From Sequoia sempervirens (taxonomy: Eukaryota > Streptophyta > Pinopsida > Cupressales > Cupressaceae): a DNA stretch of 64,000 nt. Both the position numbers and the translations under genes were made by a program. The stretch is from contig VDFB02296855.1 in NCBI GenBank assembly GCA_007258455.2, positions 153,826-217,825 of the forward strand, written 5' to 3'. Positions 24,415-34,654 of this stretch are shown piece after piece. Each line of letters begins with the position of its first letter. The stretch's first letter is position 1. The notes beneath the pieces were generated by a model. The model saw only the letters and a list, made by a program, of their open reading frames with translations. It had not been told where the DNA came from and ran no database searches.

Positions 24415-26105
24415 ATCATCTTCGATATACAATGAAAATGACTAGGAAGCAAATGACCTTCTTTAGGTTGAATTTATTGTTCCTTACTATTCTTTTGTAT
24501 TTTGGAATTTTCATTTTATTTTTTGTAATTTCATGTGTGTAATGTGATCCTCCATAATGTTTCATTTGACGTTCTCTCTCTCTTTGTGATATTCCTCTAT
24601 TTGTACCTTCATTCTTATCTATGTAATAAATATTTTTCTTGTGTTTTCCTTTTGGGGATGACACAAGGTGTCGATAAATTCATGTCTCTTCCATGTTGAC
24701 CCAAAATATTTTCTTTTCATTTGTCTTTTTTTTTCCTTTTGGGGATGACATAAGGTGCCAAGACATTCATGTCTCTTCCGTGTTGACCCAAAAGTTTTTC
24801 TTTTCATTTCTCTTTTGCATTTTTCTTTTGTTTTCCTTTTTAGGATGATGCAAGGCATCGAGACACTCAGGTTTCTTCCCTGTTGAAACAAAAGGTTTTC
24901 CTTTTTTTTCTCTCTCTTTGTGTCATTCTTCTAGTTCTATGTGTATTTGGGGAATGATGGTAGTTTTCAGCTCTATAATATTATTGTAGCAAAGAACATA
25001 TTGACCCCAAATCCATAAATCCCTTATGTGTTTGGTGTTTCTCATTTTGGGAGCAACCCCTCTCTTCTCTTTTCTTTTGCATGATGTAGCTTTACTTGGA
25101 AACATATGACTTGGCATAGGGCTTTCCAAGTTAGTTGTTGTGTCTTTTTTGTTTGTATTTATCATTTTCTACTTAAAATTAATTGCTCACAGTATGGTGT
25201 TTAACAATTTATTTAAAGTGGGAGCATACATTATCATTATTCTTTTGAATTTTTATTTTTCATGGTTCATGGTGTAGTATTATTACTTTATACAATGTTT
25301 TTTTTGCTTTGTGGATGACATTGGGTGTGATATCCTTCAAGAGTGTGATCTCTCTTAGCATATTACATTCCTCTTAGTGGTTCGATGTGATGTACTACAT
25401 CCCCTAAGTTGTGAATCTTTTTATTCTTTGATTGGTCCTCTCTTGGAGACATTAGGCACAATGTTCCCTAAGTTAAACACCTTGCATGAACTAAGCAAGA
25501 CTCTTTTGGACATTATTTACATTTTGCATTTTACATGTTGCATTGATATGGCCACCTTGCATAACATAGCTTGCATTCTTGTAGAGCCATCATATTTGTT
25601 CATGAGTTCCAAGCATACAATTTTTTGAGCGGGAAGCCCAACTGAGGCATGACTTTACCCATAGCCACTTTCATGTGTGTGTGAGTGCATACCAAACATG
25701 AGTGTATGTGTCTCACCCTGTTAGGACTTCTCACCCAACAAACAACTTGAATTTTCATTTCCTCAAAGTGAGTATTCATTTTTCAAATAAATAGCATAGA
25801 TCTAATCCATAACAAATTGGACAAACCACCAAAGCTTGATCTACCCCTTTCACATTTCATGTTGTTTCATTTTATTTTTGTCTTTGGCAATGCATGCTTG
25901 TGCCTTGTTGTTGCTCTTTATCATTTCAAGTGTGTTCCTTTGTGCTTATGTTGGTTTTCCATAGGACCTTGGTCTTGGGGGCTTACAAACCCCCCTTGGT
26001 CATGGTTGTCCTATCTTCCTAGAATTGGTACATTCGTACACCCCTTGATCATTGTTATATTTGGTATACTTTAGTGTGAGTTTGAAGTGAGTTCCTCCTC
26101 TAACT
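24415..26105 (+). other. Non-coding 3' region of copy B
   Basis: T-rich sequence without credible coding. It includes the minisatellite at 24644-24910 and a near-identical counterpart of 8060-8950 from about 25215 on. Confidence 0.6.
24644..24910 (+). repeat. Tandem repeat, about three units of 87-100 bp
   Basis: Units start at 24644, 24731 and 24831, each opening TTTTCCTTTTNGGGATGA and continuing through CATGTCTCTTCC and TGTTGACCCAAAA to a T-rich stretch. Units differ by small indels in the T-rich part. Confidence 0.8.
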
Positions 26106-26120
26106 AAAGTGGGGGCTATA
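26106..26120 (+). promoter_or_regulatory. Polypurine tract before 3' LTR (copy B)
   Basis: AAAGTGGGGGC-TATA directly before the LTR start TGTAATGACAG at 26121, identical to copy A. Confidence 0.75.
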
Positions 26121-26232
26121 TGTAATGACAGAAAAATTTTCCCTTAACTTGGCCTTGATTTAGTGTTGTAATATGCCTAACATTTTCACATTAGATCCTA
26201 GGCCATTATGAACTAAATCAACATCAATGGTA

Positions 26233-27020
26233 GGATTTGTGTAGGATCATCATGGAAAAAACAGGCCCTTAAGTGGCGAAAAATTTAGAAAAATTGAAGT
26301 TAGTCAACTTGATGTAAAAATTTGAATAAGTTATCTATATTATTTCTAAAATATGTAAGAATACAATTTGTAGAAAATTGAATTTAGTTTATAAACTAAT
26401 AGGTTTATTTTTTTTAAAATCTATTTGGTGAAAATTTGAAATTTCAATGTAGTAGTGCTTAAATTTCAAGAAAAACATAAGAAGTAGGTGTATTTTTGAC
26501 CACCCTAACCATAATAAAATTATAATATTTCTTTTATAAGATTTTATATGTAAGTAGAGGACTCATGTCCCGATGTGATGCATATATTTTTGTAATATTT
26601 TTCCAAGTAATTAATTAATTATTAATTTTTTATTACAACTTTTTAAAAATATAAAAACTCGTATGTATGAGCACCTTAACTTGCTCAAAACTTCATGAAA
26701 TTCATTTTTTTTTATTAATCCTATAGTATATGAAGCATATAATTTGATGCATGTTTTGGATTCAAAAAATGTTATACCGTTTCAAAGCTATAGATGTTTT
26801 TCAATAATCATATCAATTAGGACTTTAGTCATAATTCAAATAGAAAATGAATAATAATTATTTATTAAATTAAAATTAAAGCATAATTTATATTGGTTGA
26901 AAGCCGATAATCTCCTTTAAAAACCCCTTTTGTTTCATCAATTTTGGGTTAAAAAAAGTCATCAGCCACATACCCATCATATCGCCACTTTTTGGCCCAT
27001 CATGATCTTGCGCATACTCA
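26233..27020 (-). mobile_element. TIR element (MITE-like), inverted, in 3' LTR of copy B
   Basis: 788 bp, near-identical to 9078-9865. Left end GGATTTGTGTAGGATCATC, right end GATCTTGCGCATACTCA, GTA on both sides. Its reverse complement aligns along its length with 18165-18978 and 33863-34654. Non-coding. Confidence 0.8.
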
Positions 27021-27505
27021 GTACCCTACTTAAGTGTTGTGAAGTGTTGTAACACACTTTCAAAGTTTTATAAGGTCATGTTAATGAAATACACCTAATA
27101 AACCTCTTTTGTGCATTAATATTTCCTTATTTTAAAGTGTTGTAAAGTTTTGTAACACACTTTCACACTTTTCTAGGCTTTTCATTAATAATTAGGCTTT
27201 GTTATGCTTTAATTGGCCCTATTCTCAACCACAAGCCTCATTTATGTGTATTTTTTAGGATAATCTTGAAAAAACCATTTAAAACATCAAAATCTTGAAA
27301 AACCCACATCAAAAAGCTAATGTGGGACTCATTCGCCATTCTAGGTGAATGAGTCCCCTTAGGTGGGACTCATTCACCCAGAGTGGAGAATCAGTTCCAT
27401 TTAACTCAAAATAAAAATTAATTTAAATCTTTGGTAGGATTTTATTCTCCAAGATCCAATGTCGACTTGTAGTGTTGTAATTTCAGGAATTCTTGCATAA
27501 TTGAG

Positions 27506-27513
27506 TATAAATA
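27506..27513 (+). promoter_or_regulatory. TATA box in 3' LTR of copy B
   Basis: TATAAATA in the same context as in the 5' LTR. If active here it would drive transcripts out of the element into the right flank. Confidence 0.6.
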
Positions 27514-27605
27514 CAAGCTCCTTTCATTCATTTTACACCTAGAAAGTTGAATAAGCATTCTTATAGAAATTTTATTTTCACAAGAGAAATCAAGAGCATT
27601 CAAGG

Positions 27606-29212
27606 TGAACCATAGATTTTATAGTGTAGAATGCTATGACTCTCATTTGCTCAATTAGGGTCTTTCACCTAATGGAAAGAGATACATCCCACACCCAAAA
27701 ATGTAGGTGGTTTACTCAATCTAAGGTATGCATGATGAAATTATGACTAAATGAAATTATCTAGATGCAGATAATTGATAAAATTGATTGATTAGTAATG
27801 TAAAACTATTGAAATTTAAACTGTTTGAAAACACATTATGTAATGCAAAAACACCTAGAAATGTGAACAAAACTAGACAAAAATGGATGAAACTGAAAGT
27901 GTGCACCTGAGATATGGATGGAGACTAGAAATGAATTCTAGAATTTTGTTGATCCTAATTTTTAGACCTTGTGGGACTCATTTTTCATTCTAGGCGAATC
28001 AGTCCCAGTTTTCGAAAACTAAACCAAAGCCCATTTTAGACAAAAGGGTATCCAAAAATGTAGAAAACTAAAAAAAATCCTAGAAGTGAGACTCATTCTC
28101 CATCCATGGTGAATGATTTGACATTTGAATTTATAAGAATTCAAAAGAGGTAAGAGGATCTCTCGGTCTGCACCTTGGTTCTCTACAGGTGTCTATTACT
28201 GAAACTCTAACTTTTGAACTTGAAAGTGACTTTTTGTTGATATTTTTCCTTATACAATGAAGAGAAGACCCAAAAAACTTTTCAATTTGACTCTTAATGA
28301 TTTTCAAGCCACCAAGATGCCTAAATCTGCAAAGACACAAGAAGAGAAAGATAAATATTAGATGCTAGGGCATGGGGGTTTGCCTTGGTCAAACCCCTTT
28401 TAGGTAATTAAACCAAAATAGTGAAATAATATGATGAAACATACAATAATGGAGTTATTACCTTGCCATGGTCATTGTTCTTGAATTTTTCTAGCAAAAC
28501 ATGAAGAATCTCCCCTTGAATGTTTGAAAATTACTATCTTAATGACTTGAAATGATGAAACCCTAACTTTCTTAACTTGAGATGGAAGAATGATGGATGA
28601 ATAATGAAGAACGATTATGATTTAGGGTTTGGAGACTTATATTTATAGGAAATTTACCTTATTTTCCTGTAAATTGGATCCCTAAGGCCGACATGTAAAA
28701 ATGATAAACTTAAATTCTAAAATTTCCTGCTCAAAAGTTTAAAATAGTCCAAATGGGACTCATTTGCCACCTTGGGTCAATTAGTCCCACCTGGTAGGTA
28801 CTTATTCACCACTGGTGGTGAATTAGTCCAAGTGGCACCCATTTAATAGCTAAGATGCTAGGAAGTTAAGAAGTAAGGTTTATATGGTGACTTTGTTGGG
28901 TATTTCATCAAATATTGTCTCAGGATGCATAATAAGGCATAATAGGATCTTATTAGTGATGTTGTGAAGGTCATTTAGGGCTTGGGTCACATAATTCAAT
29001 GTGAAAGTGTGATTAAATACACTTTACAACACTAAAATGAGTTCCACATAGCCTAAGAAGGCACAAGAACCAATGTGAATGTGTAAAACACATTACAATA
29101 CTAGGTTAAGGTAAATTTTATTTTGTAACCCTTCTAGATTAATGTGATAATGTAATTAAATAGGGTTCACTAAGTTTAGAAAATCATGAAAGTCCTTTAC
29201 AACACCTTTACA
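27606..29212 (+). repeat. 1.6-kb block present only in the 3' LTRs
   Basis: Absent from the 5' LTR of B, where GCATTCAAGG continues directly into GAAGATTATCAAG. It starts TG and ends CA but lacks a clear target duplication. It carries quasi-palindromes of the same kind as the rest of the LTR, so a deletion in the 5' LTR is as likely as an insertion here. Copy A shows the same block up to its gap (from about 10451). Confidence 0.55.
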
Positions 29213-30290
29213 AGACATTTTAGAGCAACATTCAAGCATTAATCATCATTTCAAAGACTTCATGCATCATGTTTGTTATTGTACTAACAATTGTGGTGTA
29301 GGATTTTGTGATTCAAGCAAGTGTTTCATTCAATATCTATCTACTTTAAGAGAGAGCCAAAGTCTACGTCCATTGCAGCCATTTCAAGCATACTTGTAGT
29401 ACCTTATTGCTAGAGTTGGGTGAGCTGCAACATCATATCTTGTTTATTCATCATTCTCCTTTATTATTTTATTTCATTTCAAGGATTGATTTCCAACAAG
29501 GGGTTTGACCAAGGAAAACCCCTATCCACTAACCCCACAACATTTTTCCCTAGCCTTTGTGTGTGATTTGTACATCTAGGCTATAGATTTTTTGAGGAGC
29601 AAGATTGGAGAAGAGTTACAAGTTGTTCAAAGTTGTCAAATTTGTCATCAAGCCTTGAAGAGCCTTGGAGAAGACCTATAAGTTGCAAATCGGAGATTCG
29701 GATAAGGAAATAACTTGGGAAGGATAGAGTAGATAGAGAAGAGAAGGATCAACTCTTGAAGTTACAAAAAATCCTAACCAAATTGATTCACCAATTTTGG
29801 TGAATAAGTCCCAATTCCAGCAAGTTTTCAGGAGTTTGTAGATTTGGATACCCTTTCGCTAGATTTGCGTTCCTATATAGTTTCCTAGAAATTGGAATAA
29901 TTTTACCAACTTGGCGAATGAGTTCCAATCACTAGTAAAAGCATATTTTCAAGTGATTGAGACCTCCATTCATCTATCTTTAGTTTCCTAGGTGCACACC
30001 TTCCTATCTTCAGTTTTTGGTTTCATTTCATTCACTTTCATAGGTCATTATGTCTTAGTTTTCATTCAATTAGGGTTTAGGGTTCCATCTTGCATTTCAT
30101 TATCTTTTTCAAGTCCAAACTTGATGGTGAGCCCCTTAGTAGTTTGTATTCAACCCCCAGGACAACCCTACCATAATATTTCTTTCCCCTTTTGCATTGA
30201 GATCTTTAGGGTTAGCCTTGAATGGAATTGAAGGAGTTGGTATGCTCTATGACCAAAATCATATGATATCACCATCCCAAAAATCCATCA

Positions 30291-30429
30291 TGACAAAATT
30301 TGTAATGATATTTGACAACTTTGACACTTCTTTAACCCTCCAATCTAACTTGCTCTAATAGTTTTTGGATCTCAAGCTTCAACAATCTTCAAATCTCCTC
30401 AATATTCAAATTGAAAACTCACCATACAG
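30291..30429. other. Host flank of the minus-strand gypsy element
   Basis: Starts TGACAAAATTTGTAATG after the 3' LTR of copy B and ends where the gypsy LTR begins (TGCAATCATAG at 30430). Its close relative is at 15972-16113. Confidence 0.6.
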
Positions 30430-30491
30430 TGCAATCATAGTAGGAGGGTTCCAGAAAGAATAGTTCAAACTGTGAAACAATGTGTCAACAT

Positions 30492-30981
30492 TATTGGTGT
30501 AATTAAATGTGTTGTACCTTGTCCTAGATCATAATTACACATTAGTTAAGTTTACTTAGGGACCACATAGGAGGTTGTTGGAGATTTTCCACTTTTGGTG
30601 GACTTGACATGTCATTATTTTATCACTTCCACCTTTTGTGGACACATCATGTGATTATATCTCCACCTTTTGTGGGTGGTCCACCTTTTGTGGTGATTAT
30701 CACATTATCTCTTTTCCACTTTAGGTGGAGGGATGACTTTTCATAGTTGTTTCATGTCATACGATTACGACACTTGTCATAATATTATGCCCTTCTATGT
30801 TCACACCTTGGCTATATAACCAAGGGGTCTCCTATGTACTTTTGTACAACTCATTCTATTCTATTTGCATTATTGGCAGAATACAGTTTATTCTTGTCAT
30901 ATTGTTTCTATCTCTCTTATGCTTGTGCTTTCTATTAGACCTCTAGATCTTGGGTGGCTACCTTCATAGCTAGTTCTTACA
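30492..30981 (+). repeat. 5' LTR of the short element
   Basis: 490 bp, starts TATTGGTGTAATTAAATG (TG mutated to TA) and ends TTCTTACA. It contains several CCACCTTTTGTGG units (30630-30700) and a TATA-like CTATATAACCAAGG near 30815, the probable promoter. Confidence 0.85.
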
Positions 30982-30994
30982 TGGTATCAAAGCC
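30982..30994 (+). promoter_or_regulatory. Primer binding site of the short element
   Basis: TGGTATCAAAGCC, adjacent to the LTR end with no gap. This is the usual complement of the initiator-tRNA-Met 3' end with one difference from TGGTATCAGAGC. Confidence 0.85.
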
Positions 30995-31392
30995 ATTGGA
31001 GTGCCTCTAGTTAGTCTTTTGGAGAGATTCTTGGAGGGTTCCATTTTTGGCCTTGTATTGCAGGTGAATTTTTGGAGCTTTTTACATCATATTTGAGCTC
31101 ACCATTGCATTCAGAGTGTCTGAAATAGTTAGATTTTCCATTTGTTTCATCTCAGTTCGACATTGGAGGCTAAATCTGCAAAGGGTTGAAGATTAGAGGT
31201 GGTTCCCAGATCCAGGTGCTAGCTACTATTTCGAAGCATTTTTAGCCAAAAAGGACATCGCCATCGTGATCAGAAGGGCCCAAAACCCATATATCGACTG
31301 CCAAATCGTTGAATTTGGACAAAGTTTCTCTCAGAGGCAAATTTTTTTAGCAAGGCGGTCGTATGGCCTTACCTACGCAAGTATGATTTTAT

Positions 31393-31396
<4 letters not shown>

Positions 31397-31459
<63 letters not shown>
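31397..31459. repeat. (TA)n microsatellite
   Basis: 63 bases of pure TA, followed near 31490-31510 by a short AAAT run. It lies in the interior of the short LTR element. The apparent ORF of Tyr-Ile repeats across it is not a gene. Confidence 0.95.
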
Positions 31460-31461
<2 letters not shown>

Positions 31462-32992
31462 ATAGCATTGTAGTTTTTTTAATCTTTTAAAAATAAATAA
31501 ATAAATAAATCACTTTTTGTTTTAAATCAAAATTTAATTAAAAAATTAAAAATCAGGTCTTAAACCCTCACGGTACAGTCTTGGCTTGATTACCCTGCGA
31601 CCCAGGGACTTTGCCAATGGCGTGACAGGGCCATCCGCCACCTACAATGGCTGTCGGCCATTGCAAGGGGCAGTGTACCTGCCATCCCCATCGGCCCCCA
31701 CCTTTTCTCTTTTTTTTTTATAAGTTTTTTTAAATAAAAACTTTTGATATAAATATTTTTTATTAAGTTTTTTAAAATAAAACTTATATTTTCTTTAATA
31801 TTTTTATTAAAAAAAAAAATCTTTTCTTTAATAAAGTTTTTGAATAAATAATATTTTTAAATTAAACTTTTTAATTAAGTTTTTTTAAAAACAAATCATG
31901 CATTAATAAGCAAACCTGGGAAAATTATTTTTCCTACCGATCGAGCCTTGTTTTGGACCATTTGTTCCTCTAATCCGCAGTCAACAGGGGTCAGTTATTC
32001 CTACCAACATCCACCTGGAAGGCTTTCTTCACGGTCTTCAGCTTTGGGTTTCTTTTGGTTGGCTTTTTCATCAACATTTCTAGATTTGGATCATGAACAT
32101 TGTAGTTCTCCTCTATGTAATGTTGTAATCGCACTAAAATAAAGTGCCACAATCTACTATTTCAGTGTACTTTGTCATGTATTGTATGCTTCTTTGGATT
32201 GATCTATGTATCTAGTGTTAGTTCCTATATACTCAGCGTATGCAGCGGCTGGTTACCCATGCATTTCGGTGAGATGGACTACACGCCATATAGACCTTCT
32301 TATTTTGGAAGCACTCTACCTGTCTTCAGAAGTTTGGTTCTACATCCAGAGACTTAGTGCATGGCTCTAGTGAGACTTGGATTGTACAATTTGTGCATGG
32401 CTCTAGTGAGACATAGATTGTACCAATCTGCTATTGATGAGCATTCGTGTTGTTTCTCACACAGTTGTCTTCTTGGTTCTAACCTTATTCATGTTGTAGT
32501 GTGGATTCTTCTACAGTTCTTCATCGATAGATTCTGTAGTTACTATTGAGTTGACAGATTCAGCTCAGTCACCAGTTATGTGGCATCTTCTGCAGTTGTA
32601 CCTAATTCTTTCCATCAGTGCTTTGCACAGTTTGACATTTCTTTTGGAACAACATTTGGAGGACTCATCATCATCTGTAGTCAAGGCTCCATCCTCTTGG
32701 CATTGTGACATTTTGAGGCGATGACTCTCCATTGAGGGGGATTGCATGGACTTCATTTTTCTTATGGGGGGACTTTTTCCTCACTTGATGTTTTATCCTT
32801 CCTAGAGCATGTTTCTTATTTTGTTTCTCTCTTTTGGGGAGGAGTTTTGTCCCACTAGGTTTTCTCCTTTTCTCCACTTTATGAGAGATTGCATTGTGTG
32901 TACATGGGTACCTAACATGGCCTAGTAGCCGGGACCCATCTTGCATTGTTTGCTTTTGTGTACATTCTCCCTAAGTTGCACTTAAGGGGGGG

Positions 32993-33432
32993 TGTTGGTG
33001 TAATTAAATGTCTTGTACCTTGTCCTAGGTCATGATTACACCTTAGTTAAGTTTACTTAAGGACCACATAGGAGGTTGTTGGATATTTTCCACTTTGGTC
33101 TACTCAAGTGACATGTCATTATTTTATCTCTCCACCTTTTGTGGTGATTATCACATTATCTCTTTTCCACTTTAGGTGGAGTGATAACTTTTCATAGTTG
33201 TCTCATGTCATATGATTATGACACTTGTCATAATCTTATGCCCTTCTATGTTCTCACCTTGGCTATATAACCAAGGGGTCTCCTATGTACTTTTGTACAA
33301 CTCATTCTATTCTATTTGCATTATTGGTAGAATATAGTTTATTCTTATCATATTGCTTCTATCTCTCTTATGCCTGTGCTTTCTATTAGGCCTCTAGATC
33401 TTGGGTGGCTACCCTCATAGCCAATTCTTACA
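32993..33432 (+). repeat. 3' LTR of the short element
   Basis: 440 bp, starts TGTTGGTGTAATTAAATG directly after the purine tract and ends TTCTTACA. It is about 50 bp shorter than the 5' LTR because some CCACCTTTTGTGG units are missing (about 33120-33150). Confidence 0.85.
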
Positions 33433-33862
33433 AACACGATGGAAATAACACAACAATTTGATATGAAAACATGAAATATCATTGAATCAACAATATTACA
33501 TTCAACATTCCTCATGGGTGAATATCTAGGGATCACAGGCCTACCTCAAGGTCCTTCAACAATACAACTAGCCAATAGGCCTTATTACATTCCCCCAAAG
33601 GGTTTATGAAAAAATATAATGAATCTAAAATATCTAACTTAGAACTGATGATCTACAATGAATCACAATGCTTATAAATATGCTCCTTAAACTCTAATAT
33701 AGGTCGGCATCAGTCACAAGTGTTAATAACCCACTGAAATATCAGATAAGAATGTCAGCCTCAAGATATGAAGAATTAGCTCCACATGCAATGAATTAAC
33801 TTATGAATCTTCAAGATAGGTCCCAATGAACCCAAAATATTTTATAATGTCTCAATAAGCTT

Positions 33863-34654
33863 GGTATGTGTAGGATCATGATGGCCCAAAAAGTGGTGAT
33901 ATGATGGGTATGTGTAGGGTATGTGGTTGATACTTTTTGTTTACCTAAAAATTGATGAAAAAATAAAGCATTTTTAAGGGAGATTCTCAAATTTCCACCA
34001 ATATAAATTATGCTTTACTTTGAATTCAATAGAATTATTATTATTGATTTTCTATTTTGAATTATGACTAAAGTCTTGATTGATAGATTGATGGAAAAAC
34101 ATCTATAGCTTTCAAATAGTATCACACATTTTTGAATTTGAAACATATCACATTGTATGCTTCACATACTATAGGATTTTAAAAAATGAATTTCATGAAG
34201 TTTTGACCAAGTTAAGGTGGTTAGACAAGCGAGTTTTTATATTTTTAAAAGTTGTAATAAAAAATTATAATTAATTATTTACTTGGAAAAAAATTACAAA
34301 AAATATGCATCACATTGAGACATCAGTCCTCTATTTATATCTAAAATATTATAAAAAAATATTATCATTTTGTTGTAGCTAGGTTGGTTAGACAAACACC
34401 TACTTCTTATTTTTTCCCTGAAATTTAAGTACTACTGCATTGAAATTTCAAATTTTCACCAAATTGATTTTTTTTTAAATAAACCTAGTAGTTTAGAAAC
34501 TACATTCAATTTTCTATAGATTTTATTGTTACGTTTTTTGAAATAATATAGATAACTTATTCATTTTTTTATGTCAAGTTTCCTAACTCTAATTTTTTTT
34601 GAATTCCATCAACACTTAAGTTCCTTATTTTTCCATGATGATCTTGCACATACC
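33863..34654 (+). mobile_element. TIR element (MITE-like), in gypsy LTR
   Basis: 792 bp with GGTATGTGTAGGATCATGATGG on the left and CCATGATGATCTTGCACATACC on the right: about 22-bp inverted ends with few mismatches. It is in a different sequence context from the A/B copies, showing independent mobility of this family. No clear target duplication visible. Confidence 0.8.

Larger units (their letters stand above)
16247..30290 (+). mobile_element. LTR retrotransposon, copy B (gag and protease-like, no RT or integrase)
   Basis: About 14.0 kb from TGTAATGATGG to ...ATCCATCA. Order: 5' LTR (1777 bp), leader with TIR element, gag, zinc knuckle and protease-like frame, interrupted C-terminal remnant, non-coding tail with a minisatellite, polypurine tract, 3' LTR. 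The Gag style is non-chromoviral Ty3/gypsy. Lack of RT, RNase H and integrase suggests a non-autonomous TR-GAG-type element relying on a partner. The flanking pentamers (TCAAT left, TGACA right) do not match, so the copy did not arrive by one simple insertion, or one end has been rearranged. Confidence 0.8.
26121..30290 (+). repeat. 3' LTR of copy B, with TIR element and 1.6-kb extra block
   Basis: Starts TGTAATGACAG, ends ...AAATCCATCA at 30290. Removing the TIR element (26233-27020) leaves about 3.4 kb; removing also 27606-29212 leaves about 1.77 kb, the size of the 5' LTR. Quasi-palindromes are at about 27323-27356, 27363-27397, 27971-28006, 28088-28118, 28755-28789, 28796-28831, 29781-29813 and 29896-29932. 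Confidence 0.75.
30492..33432 (+). mobile_element. Short LTR element, non-autonomous (copia-like derivative)
   Basis: 2.94 kb with LTRs 30492-30981 and 32993-33432, a primer binding site TGGTATCAAAGCC (initiator-tRNA-Met type) at 30982, and a purine tract AAGGGGGGG before the 3' LTR. Target duplication AACAT (30487-30491) / AACAC (33433-33437); the empty site GTCAACACAATGG at about 59590-59602 confirms both ends. The 2.0-kb interior has no pol domain. The 3' end style (T-rich, GGGGAGGAGTTTTGTCCC, then purine tract) resembles Ty1/copia elements. It inserted into the gypsy LTR. Confidence 0.85.

Noticed and set aside
16659..29932. CRISPR-like array of palindromic repeats
   Set aside because: The palindromes are irregularly spaced, degenerate and embedded in LTRs of a plant-type retrotransposon, with no cas genes.
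31266..31490. 74-codon ORF with Tyr-Ile repeats
   Set aside because: Its C-terminal half is the translated (TA)n microsatellite.
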